A stretch of DNA of 64,000 bases from Vicugna pacos (GCF_048564905.1 NC_133008.1:4424453-4488452), one strand, 5' to 3'. Positions 35,131-48,350 are shown, numbered from the stretch's first letter. The notes: generated by a model not told the origin, from the letters alone. Numbers and translations: made by a program.

Positions 35131-35654
35131 TACCTAAAATAGTGATCGCGTGGTTCTATGCTGGTGCTTTGGTAGTTGATTACTTAGGGACTCGGCAGTG
35201 AGAATGGGGGTGGGGGACCCCTGGATAACAGAGCTTATATTCCAGGATATGCTTGTAAAAGAATGGATGTGCAGTGGATTTTTAGTAAATATCAACTCCT
35301 TTCCTAATCTGCATTGATTGTGTATATATCTTTATACTAATATATGAACAATTTTTATTGCATCTTAAGTCTTATTAGTATTTACAATATGTAGCTATAA
35401 AAAATACGTGAAATAAAATGATTTTACCTTTATTTTCTTTTCAATAAGCAACAAAATAAAATAGAAGAAAATAAGGTTTGAAGGAGTAGAAATAATTTTA
35501 TTTCCGTGGAATCAATTCCGTATAATAGGTTTTTTGATCATGTTGTTAAACAGCATATAAAATTGATAGGTTATGACATACTGGAAATGAGGAAACTGTG
35601 GAGACATACTACCTCCAATGCAGTCATTTTTTTACCAAGTCCAAACTCGTTCTG

Positions 35655-36171
35655 CTTGCAGCATGACAGGCCAAAAAATGGGAGATGAGATTTTGGAGTA
35701 AGGAATAGTGAGTTTATTTGAAAAGCTGGCAGACCCAGAAGATGGCATACTGTTATCCAGGAGATCTCTCTTCCCCAAGTCAGAATTCAGTCTCCTTTTA
35801 CAGTAAAAAGCGGCGGGGGTGTGGTTGGTTGTTGCAAACTTCTTCCTGTACGAATTGTTTCTCCTTGAAATCCTTCGTTCTTGCGGCTGTCCATGTGGGT
35901 CAAATCATAGTGTCCCCGTAAAACCTCCAAAAAAAAAAAACAAAAGTTATTCTCTATTTTGCAACTTGCCATCTCTACGTAAGTGTAGAAGAGCTAACAT
36001 CCTTGAAGATCAGAGCTCAGAGAATAGGCTCTCCTGTATATTTCAGGCTAAAGGCAACTTCCTTTCAAAAAAGGTGCAGAGATAGCAAGTCTCAGCCTAG
36101 AAAACATGGTACAGGTTTAAAGCGAAATGAACGCATCTAACATGGAGTCAAATTTGTTCTTTTGTATTACA
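35655..36171 (-). mobile_element. Possible solo LTR (endogenous retrovirus), family unknown
   Basis: On the minus strand the segment would start tgtaatacaaaag near 36171 and contain a polyadenylation-like aataaactcac at about 35710. It would end near the complement of tgcagcatgacaggcc. The layout suggests an LTR, but I found no matching partner and no clear target duplication, so the call and its ends are tentative. An A-run (35928-35940) lies inside. Confidence 0.35.
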
Positions 36172-37335
36172 ATTTGTTTTTCCACCTCATAAATAATTTT
36201 AGTAAGAAACATGAGTAATTTTTTTCTTTTTGCTTCTTAATAACGGATGAGTGGGCCAACTACAGTTTTGTGAGCAGGGATGCTGTGCGTGCCTTGGGGT
36301 TACAGCAAACTCTTATTGGGGGTGGTCGACCTGCAACATGTCTGAATCCTGGTGACTGTTGGTGAGAGTCCCCCTAACCAGGGGCTCTCTTCAAGAACCA
36401 GCATATTGGCATTGACATCTGGAGACCTCTTTTTCAGCTGCAGGAAATTTTTTCAGATACTGTGATGGAAAAATCACCCCAGCTGGGGATAATCAGGGAA
36501 AAAAGGAAGAGGAAAAGCGCTTGGAGTAGAGTAGATGAGAAGGACAGAAAATCAGGGAGACTGGGGGCCTGGCAGCGGGGCCTCGGTAGACAGAGGAGCA
36601 GAGGTGGTGAGGGGCCCGGCTCCGGAACCAGCTCCTGCACCTGTCCCCGCAACCAAACCACACAGCTTTTAATTGGGTCCAAGACTCTCTCCTGTCTGGA
36701 TGTCACCCTGGGCAGAACCTTGAGAATCAAAGGTAAGGGGTGGGCAGCACTCACCTAGGGGGTCACTGAGGACTTTGGTCTAGTCCACTGTGCCTTTTCT
36801 AGTCATGTGCCTTCACCTGTTCTTTATCTCAGGATCTGAGAAGCAGGAGGAAGGAACTCAGGGAGCGATCCAGGAAGACATCTGACTGTGTTAAGACACG
36901 ACAGTCACAGCGACACGGGGAGTGGAAACACTTGCAGCAAAGTAAAATAACTTCACAACTATTGCATCAGAGGTGCAGGTGTGAGAGATCCTAAGCCCGT
37001 GTCAGAGTGCAGGGGACAAGAGGAAAGAAATTGTATTATTAACACTGACAATTGAAATTTTGTTAAATAGCCTGCTACTCTTAATTGTATCACTTGAATG
37101 TATGCAGGAGTGTTTCAATGAGAATTTACAGGTTCACACAACCCCACCAGCCCCTCTTGCTCCCATCGGAGATGGGATTTCTCAAGCAAAGTGCCCCTCC
37201 TGCTTGCGTGGGCCACCTTGCTTGTCCTCGCCTCGGGCAGGGCTGCTGCAGGGCACTGAGTCCCCGAGGCACGGCCTGTGATACATGACAGGAACATCTC
37301 TACTCTTGAATGGGGGCCTCCTTTTCCCCCTGCAG

Positions 37336-37468
37336 TGAAAGAATGCCAGTGACTCAGTTAGAAGCATGCTTCCAAGCTGTCCTACCGTGCTATCACCATC
37401 TTGAAGCGGTGACTGAATCTTCTGAAATTCTCCAGAATGTGGTTTACATTCACCTTCGTCATCTGAGT
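37336..37468 (+). pseudogene. TRAPPC9: TRAPPC9-like exon 6, frame-damaged start
   Basis: A very good acceptor (ccttttccccctgcag) leads into a block read as PVTQLEACFQAVLPCYHH, then LEAVTESSEILQNVVYIHLR and HLS. It matches human [20 protein letters not shown] and [20 protein letters not shown]. At the exon start the alignment to the human KYKNAG segment needs a stop (TGA in place of Tyr) and a one-base shift before the LEAC part. The donor is one of the overlapping gt pairs at 37467-37472 (ctgagtgtgtgtcc). Confidence 0.85.
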
Positions 37469-38129
37469 GTGTGTCCTCTTACAAGTGGAGGAATTACTGC
37501 CATTTCCCTGGAACATACTCACCACTAGTCCATCTGATTTTTCTGTGCTAGGATTCAGTATGGCATGCTAAAAATTCTTCAGTCAGATCTTGAAACCCTG
37601 ACGAAGAGGATTATTTATTTCATTTCTTTATATGATAGTATTTTACTTTCAAAATTCAGAGATTTCTGTTCTTCAAGGAATTTTTTCGGGGTTTGGAGAA
37701 ACAACTTTGCTCTTACCATTTTGTGACCTGTTGCTATATGCCTCTAACTTGTCTTCTATCACTTGTGAGGCTGTTCCATTTGTGACCCTGTCCAGGTTGT
37801 TCATGTTATACAATATAAAGTCTGTATAAGTACAGTCCCTTTTTCTCAGAAGACATTCCACAAATACTACCTGAATCTGGGTGTGGTTTTAAGAAGACAG
37901 AATCATTAGAACATGTCCTTGCAGGTTGCAAGTGCAAAATCCCCAAATCAATAGTCAAGCTCAACATCTAAAATCTTTCTAATCTACCTTGGATTTGTAT
38001 GGATAAGTGAAGCAGTTTGCAAAGAACTCAAGACCAGGTTTAGAATACAGGCAGGTGTAGCTCAGCAGGTCCTCCCAACCTGTTGCTCTCCCAGTGGGTG
38101 GGTCCGAGGGAAGAGGGCATGTCCTGCCC
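37469..38129 (+). other. Intron sequence, nothing recognised
   Basis: AT-rich sequence without a recognised repeat or coding block. Confidence 0.45.
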
Positions 38130-38630
38130 TCCCTGAGCTGACAGTTTCATAGCAAAGACCTTCAGCAGGTGAAGAACTTGGAGTTTCTTCTAAGAACCGT
38201 GAGTTTGAAAAGAGTCCAAAAAGCGCGGGAGTGACACAATCCTATTTGTCTCAAGTAGGGGAGAGTGGCTGTGGGGCCACTTGGGAGACTCGTGAGTCCA
38301 GGTGGGCAGTGTTGGTGGCTTCCACTTCAGCGGTGGGATGGTCAGTGGGTAAAAGCGAACAGATTGAAGGCATGTTTAGATGGTAAAAAGGAAAGGATGA
38401 ATGTTTTCTGTGAAGGTAGGATGGATTAAGACCCAGGTTTCTGTGTGGATTAATGTGGTAAATTATGGTCCTGCTGTGCTCTGAGGAGGGAGAGCTGCAT
38501 AGGGAGTTCTGGGGGAAAACTGATGAGTTCAGATGTGGGTAAAGTGAAAGGCTGTTAGATGTGTGGTCTGGGAGCTCAGGTGAGAGCCCGTAGTGAGTAA
38601 TGGGAGGGGAGAGGGACTTTCAAATCATTT
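38130..38630 (+). repeat. Ancient interspersed repeat, same unnamed type as 12.4 kb
   Basis: Purine-rich blocks such as gagtttgaaaagagtccaaa, gcgcgggagtgacacaatcc, aggggagagtggctgtgggg and gatggtaaaaaggaaaggat resemble the end and inverted body of the old repeat seen at 12395-13190. The family is not determined. Confidence 0.35.
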
Positions 38631-39904
38631 TGTCTTGTCAACATACAAATACGTATGAGTTATGACACACTTAACACCCCTATATTTTAGATTATATCCC
38701 AGAAATATTTTGCTGTATTGACTGCAGAGGTTCTTAATTATTTTTAATAGAAATAAAATAAATAGAAACAAAATATTTGAGTTAATGAACATCTTAGAGT
38801 TGATGTGTGTCCTTGAATTTATTTTGATACCTCATCTGTTTATAACCATAATCTACAAAAAGTTATCTTGCTTAGCATAAGAGTTAAACAGAGGGAAGTG
38901 ACACACACTGTTGGGGGTTGAAGCTGATCTTCTTGGGCAAATTATGCAGCCTCTCTGTGCCTTAGTTGCATCTTCTGTGACTGCCCCCGGCCCCCTCATC
39001 AAAGCTGATTTCCTAGACTAGATGTTGTGGGAGTCTGCTGAAGGGAGTAAGAATAGGTAACTGCTAGGGATACTGAAGAGAGAGACAAAAACAGATTAAA
39101 GCCTATAAACTGTGTACAAATACTATCAAAGAAGAAAAAAATCAAGCAGTGTTTTGAGCCAGTTACCGTAAGGGAAACAAAATCACGAGGACGCAAAGCT
39201 CTTGAGCATGTGAATATTGTGGGTGGGAGGGTGTCATAAGAAAAGGGTTGAGAAAAGGACTTTTGGTTTCCCTTGACGTTTCCAGTAAGGATGGGGAGCA
39301 GAAGCGAAAACCCCCGGTTCACAGAAGAAGATGCTCTTTTTTGCAAAACTGACCAAAGGTTGGAGACCAGTCATTAGCGGTGCTGGCAAATGAAGAGGCT
39401 TCTGAATGGGGTGGGGCACTTGCTGTGACTTCCAGATGAGCTGCTGGCTGGGGGCTGTGAGGCGGGCTGTAGGTTTGCAGGGTGGCCCGGGCATAATCTC
39501 TGGGTCTGAGGCTGCTGATCTGATTAGCAGACCTGGGCACCTCCAGTCCTAATGGGGCAGCTCGGGATGTGGCCTGGGACACCTGCCGTGCTGAGGGCGA
39601 GAAGAGGGCTCCCCTGAGGGGGTGTCCCTGCGGAGAGTGGGAACGTCCTCCTGCAGGGGAGGAAGAGCCTCTGAGCAGGGGGCCGGATGCACAGGCAAGA
39701 CCAGCCTGAGCACGGAGGTTTTGGGGACCCGGAATTCATACAGTGGCCCGAGCAGCCTTGTTCCTGCAAAACTGGAGGGAAAAGATGCCGAAAAGGCAGG
39801 CTAGGGACAGACCCTGTGGTGGGTTATGAGTGACAGGAAAGGACTGCTCAGGCAGGCACGAGAGAACCCTGTGGGCGTCCCAGCTGGGGCGTCAAGCAGG
39901 AGGG
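38631..39904. other. Intron sequence
   Basis: A weak MIR-like core lies at 38890-39000 (tcttgggcaaattatgcagc, ctctctgtgccttagttgca). The 39.4-39.8 kb part is GC-richer, with overlapping frames on both strands but no protein motif I recognise. Confidence 0.4.
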
Positions 39905-40050
39905 AAGAACAGAGTTATAGACTTTGCCACTTATTAGCTGTGTGACTTTGAGCAATATCACCCCACCTCTCTCTATATATATCTTCATCTGTAAAGTGAC
40001 ACAGTGACAAGGTCGTGTCATCAGATGTATTAGTTTAGCTCTGATCCTCT
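39905..40050 (+). mobile_element. MIR SINE
   Basis: Clear MIR core: gactttgccacttattagct, gtgtgactttgagcaatatc and catctgtaaagtgacacagt. Confidence 0.75.
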
Positions 40051-40689
40051 TTGTCGCCCTGTCAGTGCTTCCCTGCAAGGTTCTGCAACGGCTGCTCTTA
40101 CCCTGAGACGGGAGGGCGTAGAGGGACATTGTAATTCCCGAGGGCAGGAAGGGGTTGCTTAAATATAGACATGTAACCGCCTGCAGCTGCAGACCTGCAG
40201 GCAGTTTTGTGGACGGTCCTGGAGAGGACTTTGGAGGCCTTAGCATCGTCTTAAGACTTGTTTTTCCTTGGGGACCGGATTTGACTTTGCAGATTAATGT
40301 TGAAGATTTGGGCTTCTTGCAAAGCTGTTTTCAGAGATGGGTATATACGTAACATATAGTACAAAATAAAATGTTTTTATTTAATCTGTGGGACTTTGCA
40401 GCTATTGGAGCAGTTCTGTTGGCCTGGTCTCCACGGAGGACACTAGGGGTCGGCAGACAGTGCGGGAGGGCAGGCAGCCCGCAGTGTTTCGACGGGGGTT
40501 CTCCCGAACATGGCGCTCTGCTGAGTTGACTCTTCTCTGAGTTTGGTTGCCAAGTGAGCAGACAGCAAAGTAATGAGTTCTGGAGGGGTTGTATAATGAC
40601 AGGAAGAAAGAGGGACCCGTAGTTTTTCTGGACTATAACACGCATTTGGTTCTTGATTCAGTGTATTCCATTACAGAATTGATGAGTTG

Positions 40690-41174
40690 TGTCTATTCTG
40701 GGACTTCATTGAAATAATCTTTCAGCCTAAAATTTAATAGTTATGTTTTATTTGGCGGGAGGGCTCGAGCCTGGATGACAGACCCTCAGATCACTCTCAG
40801 GGACTGCTCCCAAGAGGTATGGGAGGAGCTAGGATAAATAGTAGTTTTACAACAAAGACCAGGTACTTAGAACAATAAAAGATTGCTTGTTATCTAAAGA
40901 AAGCCAGATAACTAAAGTTCAAGTATTTAGTGCTTTTCTATGTATGGGATGAAGTAAACATATGGGTCATTGAATTCATTTCTTTGGTAAGCACCTAGCT
41001 ATGTAGGGACAGTATCCTCTCCTTCCTTATTCTGAGTCGGCTCAGAGGGCACCACTGTGAGTGACTGAGAGGCTGGGCTGCAGGCATGTCCTCACTGGTG
41101 TTTGACAGCAGCCGCTGATGGCTTGGTTTCAGCATTCTTTGTTTACTGACATGGTTGCAGTATTTTCATTCACA
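40690..41174 (-). repeat. 3' LTR of the endogenous retrovirus
   Basis: Left copy on the + strand. It shares long blocks with 47332-47815, for example agttatgttttatttggcgg, acaataaaagattgcttgtt and gacatggttgcagtattttc. It begins tgtc and ends attcaca. Confidence 0.88.
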
Positions 41175-41194
41175 GTTCTCCCCCCTTTTTCCTA
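41175..41194 (-). other. Polypurine tract of the endogenous retrovirus
   Basis: The minus strand reads an uninterrupted purine-rich run (aaaaaggggggagaac) abutting the 3' LTR. This is the place and composition of the plus-strand primer site of retroviruses, and it fixes the element's orientation. Confidence 0.75.
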
Positions 41195-44100
41195 AATTCG
41201 ACCAATATCTTGAGAGACATTTCATGACCAATTGTGTCCCACGGTGCTAGGATGGGTCATTCCTAGTTCAGGTGAACAATCTTTGGATCTGCCATTCATG
41301 GTGTTAGGTTTTGTCTCAGGCCCGGATGATACTAAAATTTCTCTGGATCGCCTGTCTTACTAGTCTATTATGATACAGGAAATGTTTACCCTTCATTACT
41401 AATTCCCATACCTAGAAACACACTATTATAATTATTTTATGCAGGGTTATAAATTTTATCTATTTCTTCAAGATGTTTAGCCATCATCAATCTTGTAGGC
41501 CTAGTTACACATTGGGAAATATAACAGACAACAATTTTATAAAATAGACAGGATATAAGTAATATAGCTAGTAACGTTAATGAAGTCACGAGTAAGAATT
41601 TAATAGTCAAGAAGCTATAATTTTGGGTTAAAATTTTGCTTGTATTTCTGATTGAGTTTGAGTGATCTTATGAGAAATTTCATATTTATGGTCAGGGTCA
41701 GAACAGGTATTAATTGGCCAGGTGAGGTCTCTCACCTTGTAAGATCAACAGTTGCCTAAACAGAAGTATAATTTCTTTTTAAATAATGTTTCTGAGGGCT
41801 ATCTAGTTTGAGGGTTGGAGTAAGGTAACCCACCAAGGTAACACAGAAGTACTAGACATAGGTAATTTACCATAAACTTAACAATTGGAGTAGTTCATAT
41901 TCAAAGGTAGGAGAAATTGTCAAAGTAATTGTTATACAAGCTTGGTCTGGTGTCTTGGGTCAGCTGTCTACCTCATATCTTGTCTCCTTCTCATCCTGGC
42001 CTGGTAGCTTTTTCTCCATTTGGGCATTGTTTTAAGGTGAGCAGTGCTCTATAGGCCAGTGCACTGCAGGGGCTGTTTCTGATAGGAAATGAATCCGAAA
42101 CTACGTTTCCTTCAGCTTTTTTGTCTATGGTCTAGTTAAGAGTACTTGATAAAAGTTCCTTCCCTTCAGGTTATAGACAGTTCTTTAAGTCATGCCTGTT
42201 CCAGTATGTATAATCACATGGCTGCAGGTCATGGGGCATTGGAACTTTACCTAAGGATAGATTACTGAGCTTCAGAAACAAAACTAGTGTATCCTTTTCA
42301 TAATCCAGTTAAACTGTAGAGAAATGTGACATAACAGCAACGAATGATCTGGGAAGTGTCTTAGTAAATATGGACTTCAATTAACAAAACTAGAATTTAA
42401 TATCCACTAAAATATAATCTTTTTTCTCTCTAAAGTTACACTCATTTTTCTCAAATATAGCCAAATCAAGACTAAATTCTTTACAAGTTAAGTCTGATTA
42501 TTTGATCATATAGGCTTTTTTAAATTGGCTGTGTTGGAAGTTTTAATACGGTGTCTCAGGGTAGAATGTTAATAAGATTTGCCAAGGCCAGGAAAGCCAC
42601 GTCAAGGGCTTGTCATGTATTTCTGCCTCACAGATTTAGGTAAATTCTTTTCTCTTTAAAATGCTTAAAATTCCTTGAGAATCCTATATCTGTTAGGAGA
42701 TGATCTTCCTCATTTGTCTGATAGAGCCACTGGGGACCTAAGAGATTTTAGTCTCTTGAGCGATCATATAGAGAGAAAAGTTAACTGTTTCAAGTCTGCT
42801 TACATAGGTATAATTTATCAAACTTCTGTGATTCATAACTAGTTTAAGAGGAAGAGTTTCTTTATGTCTGGGAAACAGGTTAAAAGCCAGTAGTATTTCA
42901 AACAAAATCAAAAATGATAACCATATTCATCAGTTTACTCACTGCCTCATAACAAATTCTTTTAATCAGAGTTTTCATTACACATTAAAAATTCCTTACC
43001 CTGTTTAGTTCAGTGCTATAGTTTGGAATTTATTAGAAATCAATAAATCTCCTTGAAGAACAAGCAATTTCAAAATCATCAGAAGAAAACAATTAACTGT
43101 CTATATATGGCAAAAGATTTAAAAGCATGGTTAAACACCGTTACACTATAATCTATAAAGAAACCTGGTCACTATATCCAGAATTATCACTGGTAACATT
43201 TCAGATATACCAGAATTTTAGGGAGTCCATATAATTTCTACAATTTCTATATTAATAATATTTTCTCATTCAATATAACCTTAGAAGATTTATGATTCAT
43301 TTGACAATACCATGTTATTTAACATGGCAAATGAAACTTACTAGTTCAAAATCACTCCCTGGGATGTTTCAGGGGCCCTCTGTAGCATCCCAAACTTAAC
43401 TGGAGATTAAAAGAACTTTATTTAGAAATTGATACCTGGGGAGCTTGTTAAAAGATTTCAGAACACTTGGTCAGATAAACATATAGATCACTGTAAAGTA
43501 GTACTAATTCATTAACAAGAAAATACATCAAAGGTAAAGGCAGAACAGATCAACTAAGTGATATAAGAAGTTTTACAATCTGTTACTGAAAGTGGATTAA
43601 CATTTTAAGAAAAATTTTTCCTCTTAACAGAGAGAAAACCAAATCTAGCCTTGTACCAGCTTACTTCTAAGATTCATTTACTTTGCCCAATTTGATTCTA
43701 AACTTAGCCAATTCTGACCACGTACAAAACTCTTTCCTTAGGTTTCCTCTTCCACAAGCCTTCCACAGCTTTCTATACTCATATTAGTGTCCCTTATTTT
43801 CTCTTCCATTCAGAAGTAACCAGATTCAGGAGAAATTCACTATGTTTCATTAACAAAATATAATTCCGTTCTTATATCTTCCTTTACACATTTATATTAC
43901 TTTCGTAGGATACTGAGATCATTCCCTTACTAATAGAGACTATTTCAGGGTGGCACCAACCATTTATTAATATTTCTAAACACCTTTAGTTTCACTATAA
44001 CAGGAAGTTAAATGTTAAGTAATTCATATTTCAATCTTATTTTATCTGAAAATGGCATAGCTATTAAATAAAATCCTATCATTTAACTTAATTTAGCACA

Positions 44101-46073
44101 ACTCTAGAATTTAAAGATACCAAACATTTACAGATTATCTTAAGCATACATTTTAAAAACATGTTTTAAAAATTTACCCAAAACTCTCATCTCATTTGAG
44201 TTTAATTTACTTAAAATTTTACCATACCACATTACGGTATTTTTTTTTTTTTGACAAAACTGCAACAGATATAACAGGATCTTATTTGACTTTCATTAAA
44301 CCTGGGTACAGTAAAGGTATTATAGTTAATATTGATGACTTTAAAGATGTCTATATTAATTAGAACATACTTAAACTAAACAATATCAAATATTAAATTA
44401 GTATTGAATATTTTCCAGTTCACGTGACGCTGAAAGTCAATTTGTTCAGTTTTTATCTTAAAAATACTTAATTTTTAAGCTCTTGTTTTTTACGTCAATT
44501 AAGCAGAGCTCTTTGACTTTGATTTTTTTTTTAGCAGTAGAAATATCTCACATCTATAATGTGTACGCAGGCTTATAAACAGACAAAAGCTAAAGATCTC
44601 ATAGCTTCACTTTAAAACTTACTTGTAAGATAGGTATAATAATAGTTGCAGTAAGCTGAATTTCTTGCTCAAATCACTAAGGCTTAGTATTTATGAAACA
44701 GACAGTTAAGATTGCTTGACAAAGTCTGAAGGACCCGTTAGAGTTCTGAGTTCATAAATGCCAAAAATTTCTTAGCTCTAAGTTCTATTTCATTGAGCGA
44801 ATTAATTAGGCTCAGTCCTAGGTCACTGTTTGCTGCATTTACCTTTCTGATCTGCAAGACAAAACAGAGTCTTCCAGTTCCCCAGAAAACTGCTCTGTCA
44901 CCCAGACCCAATTTTATGTCCTTAATTGGCATTTATGTGTCAGTGAGAAGAGCTGTAAATGAAGAATTCCATGTTTTAAAACTTTAAGGTTTACTGTATC
45001 ATGTCTTCCAAAGCTTGCATAAGGCATTTAGTAAAGTCTCTTTTCCTTGAGTTATAAGTTAAACCCAGGGTAAATCTTTTATTATTTTTTTATTAGCCAC
45101 TAAATATTTGTTTTTAGTTTTACATTATATTGGACGGCTCATGTAACTCTACTGGTTTCCTTTACTTTGTTCAATTAATATTTTTTGAGGGACAGATATG
45201 TGCCCAGCCTTATAATACCAAGAAGGGGAAGCATTTTTCCATTGAAACATATCTATCCCACAACATAATTAAGCAAAAGTTTTATATAAAGACCATTTAA
45301 ATATACCAATTTTACAAACTTTTATTTCAATTTTTTAAAATCTTATACCTTTAATTTTTATATTTATTAGGTTTAATCAATAATTCTTATTTCTAGAAGG
45401 AGTGCCAGAAGCCTTTTTTTGTGTGTGTGTGCATTCTATCTAATTTTATAGAAAAGTCTCTAGGATGCCCAAGTTTCACCAAAGAGCTTAGGCCCTTCTC
45501 AGTTTTTAATTTGATTAATTGGTCTGTTGTCCCAATCATTGATCAAGTATGTCAGTCTATATATACATATATTTTAAACTGTGGTAAATAAAACTGACAT
45601 GTTTGAACTTTAATGTTGGGGGGCAGTAGGTGATCTCTTTGGCCCTTTTATTTAATTTTACGTAGTGTAGTATCAAAACCTTGTATCTAAATCCAAAAAT
45701 ATCCATTTTATTTACCTCATTCAAAATAACCATATAAAAATATTTATCCATTTGGGATAAGCTACTTATCTTTTTTTTTCCAACATTTTTACAATCCTTT
45801 TCCCAGTTATTCAATTTAATTAACATTAATTATTCTAAGTTTTTATTAGCATCTCTAGAACCATTTAGTGGAAAGGAAAATCACAAATGTAGCTTTTCAA
45901 ACCAGTTTTTTTTTTAACTAAGTTCTTAGGTTAAACATTAGATGTATTTTTCTACCTTTAAACTTGATTTTAATAGGTACCAATAAAACAGCTGTTTATA
46001 ATGAGATCTCTTTCAACTGTCACAAATTTAAAAGTTTTTCCAAATTAAAGGATCCATCATATGACCATCAATT

Positions 46074-46104
46074 TATATATATATATATATAATATATATA
46101 TATA
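46074..46104 (+). repeat. (AT)n simple repeat
   Basis: An AT dinucleotide run with one break, inside the retroviral interior. Confidence 0.9.
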
Positions 46105-46951
46105 GTGATTTTAAAACAATAAGATGAAGAGGCTATTCCACATGAGAGTGGGGGTGTTGCCTAAATAAAATTCAAAGGTTTACTCTCCAAAAGCTAAAGG
46201 CCTTTGTGGTCCAGGCTGATGCAACAATTTAAAGATGGTAAAATATCTGAATATTGGTACAATCAAGGAATTGCTTAGAATTCAATTTATTTGCGTGGCA
46301 ACCATATGTACAAAATACTTGTACCTTTTGTATGGCACAGTCCAAGTTTTCCTTTTAAAAAAAAGTACACATATTTACACATACATACACACACTTAAAA
46401 CACCCAGAGAAAGATAAAACATTTACATTTCAAGGACACAGGAAGAGAAATCCAAGTTACCCCTAAAGTGGAATTTGTTTTTATAAGTTCAGAATTCCAA
46501 AAAATGTTTTTATCAGGCCTGGTTAGTTAATTTCAGAGTGAGTTTTTTTTTTCTAATACCCAATTAATGTTGTAAGTTTTGTACGTATATAAACCTGGCT
46601 GGGGTAAGAGTTGGAGGCTGGCAATCTGTCATTTCTTTTTCTTTTCTTTTCTGTTTTTTAATTTTTGGAAATTTCTATTCCCCATTGTAAGGTCGGGTTC
46701 TCAGAATAAATTTGCTAGTAAGATTTCCCACTGAGACAACTCTATGGCATGAAGTCTTTGCCTCTACCACTCCTGGAAGATTCTCTGTCACCCGAGAATG
46801 CTGTTACCAGCCAGGAGGAGGGTCTCATTTTTGGAGTTGAAATATTCCTCATAAGAGTTTTACTTTCATCCTGAGAAATTCAATGGAGGTAACCAAATTG
46901 AGGAAAGCATTAGACCAGCCTCTTACCTAACCACTCAGTCCTGAACCCAGT

Positions 46952-47118
46952 GTCTTTCAACTTGGACCCACTCGGGACGTCTCCACTGGGTGAGTATTTT
47001 CCTCATATGTTTCCACCAGCCCCACTTCGAACGTCTCCTCAAGGTGGGTATTTCCCGTTATCATTCAACCAGGCCCCACCCAGTATGTCTCCACTGGGTG
47101 GGTAATTCACCCCAGTTA
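46952..47118 (-). repeat. Three tandem ~55-bp repeats in the retroviral leader
   Basis: Three imperfect copies begin near 46952, 47010 and 47063. Each contains a ttcaac or ttccac start, a cccac block, an acgtctcc or atgtctcc core and a gggtgagt or gggtgggt end. They lie between the 5' LTR and the interior on the minus strand, that is, in the untranslated leader. Confidence 0.75.
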
Positions 47119-47331
47119 CTTTCAACTGGAGGGCCACTTACCTGGATACACCGCCAGATAAAACTCAGGATCATCAACCAATATGTTAGATCCGAGAACC
47201 AGGACAGACTCACCCAAATTCATCTGGACTCCCCGAGGAGCGGATGGGCACAAAGGGCCACTGCTGGTACCAAGGCTCTGGTTACTCGGAGAGTCCAGGT
47301 GGAGAGAAGTCTGCTCTGGGTCCCTGCATGG

Positions 47332-47815
47332 TGTCCAAAATTGTTGACTGAAATACATGTGCAGCCTAAAAGTTAAGAGTTATGTTTTATTTGGCGGGAG
47401 GGCTCGAGCCGGGATGACAGCCTGTCAGATCTCTCTGAGGGACTACTCCAAAGAGGTTGCGGAGGAGCTAGGATATATAGGAGCTTTACAACAAAGACCA
47501 GGTTGTTGGAACAATAAAAGATTGCTTGTTATCTAAAGAAATCCAGGTATCTCAAGTTCAGGACTTTAGTGCTTTTCTATGTATGGGAGGAAGCATATAA
47601 TTTGGACTCACTGAATTCATTTTTTAGACAAACACCTAGCTATCTAGGGCAAGTATCCTGTCCTTTCTTATTCTGAGTCTGCTCAGAGGGCACCATTGTG
47701 AGTTGCTGCAGCGGCTGGGCTGCAGGCCTGTCCTCGCTGGGGGGTGAAGGCAGCCGCTAAAGACTTGGTTTCAGTATTTTTGTTTACTGACATGGTTGCA
47801 GTATTTTCATTCACA
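47332..47815 (-). repeat. 5' LTR of the endogenous retrovirus
   Basis: Right copy on the + strand, partner of 40690-41174. It starts tgtccaaaattg and ends attcaca. On the minus strand it shows a TATA-like box about 110 bases before aataaa, the promoter and polyadenylation layout of an LTR. Confidence 0.88.
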
Positions 47816-48184
47816 TTGTGGTATTTTCGTTCACGGGCTGATTATGGATAATCTGCAACCTTGGAAAGCAACCGAGATGGAATTACTGCAGGTACCTTCT
47901 GCTTCAGTAAGCCGTGTGCAAACATAAACATGGAGGAAGCATACATTTGGATTTGGTGGTGTAGGGAAGGGTTTCTGCACATTACAGGAGAACACAATGC
48001 AGAATTCCTTAAGTCCACCTTTGTTTACTGTAGTGGTTTCTGAGAACAGTTTATGGTAATTAACCAACATTGACAAACGGTGGCACACATTGCATTTAAG
48101 AGCTGGCCAGCTGCAAACTTGTGTATTGGACAGGTGGATTTCATAGGCAAGTGGTCAGGTGGATGGGAGAGAGAAGGAGCCAAG
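47816..48184. other. Flank of the retrovirus, nothing recognised
   Basis: Single-copy-looking DNA that is not repeated elsewhere in the window, apart from a short echo of the LTR end (gtattttcgttcacggg). Confidence 0.45.
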
Positions 48185-48350
48185 GCCTGGGCCCAGATTC
48201 CGGTTTAAATCACCATCTCATCACCATAGGGCCTTGGACTAGAATGTAACCTCTCTTAACCTGTTGGTGAATATGTGAAGTAGGCACGATAATATTCGTT
48301 TCTTCCTGGGATTGTTGTAAATTCTAAAGAGTATTATAGCACACATGAAG
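48185..48350 (+). mobile_element. MIR SINE
   Basis: Shows gcccagattccggtttaaat, aacctctcttaacctgttgg and aagtaggcacgataatattc, a decayed MIR core. Confidence 0.6.

Larger units (their letters stand above)
40690..47815 (-). mobile_element. Endogenous retrovirus with paired LTRs, broken
   Basis: Two directly repeated LTRs (40690-41174 and 47332-47815, 485 and 484 bp) flank about 6.2 kb. On the minus strand the right copy is the 5' LTR, with a TATA-like tatatatcc followed by aataaa. The internal part ends in a polypurine tract (complement of 41175-41194) directly before the 3' LTR. The LTRs differ from each other at roughly one base in ten by eye, so insertion was some tens of millions of years ago. 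The interior is AT-rich and holds no long coding frame, so it is a heavily broken or non-coding member. A class I family is my guess from the LTR layout. The flanks share ttgtg, but the exact boundary is ambiguous. Confidence 0.85.

Noticed and set aside
41175-47331. Retroviral genes inside the paired-LTR element
   Set aside because: Only short frames are present on either strand, and none has a recognisable retroviral motif.
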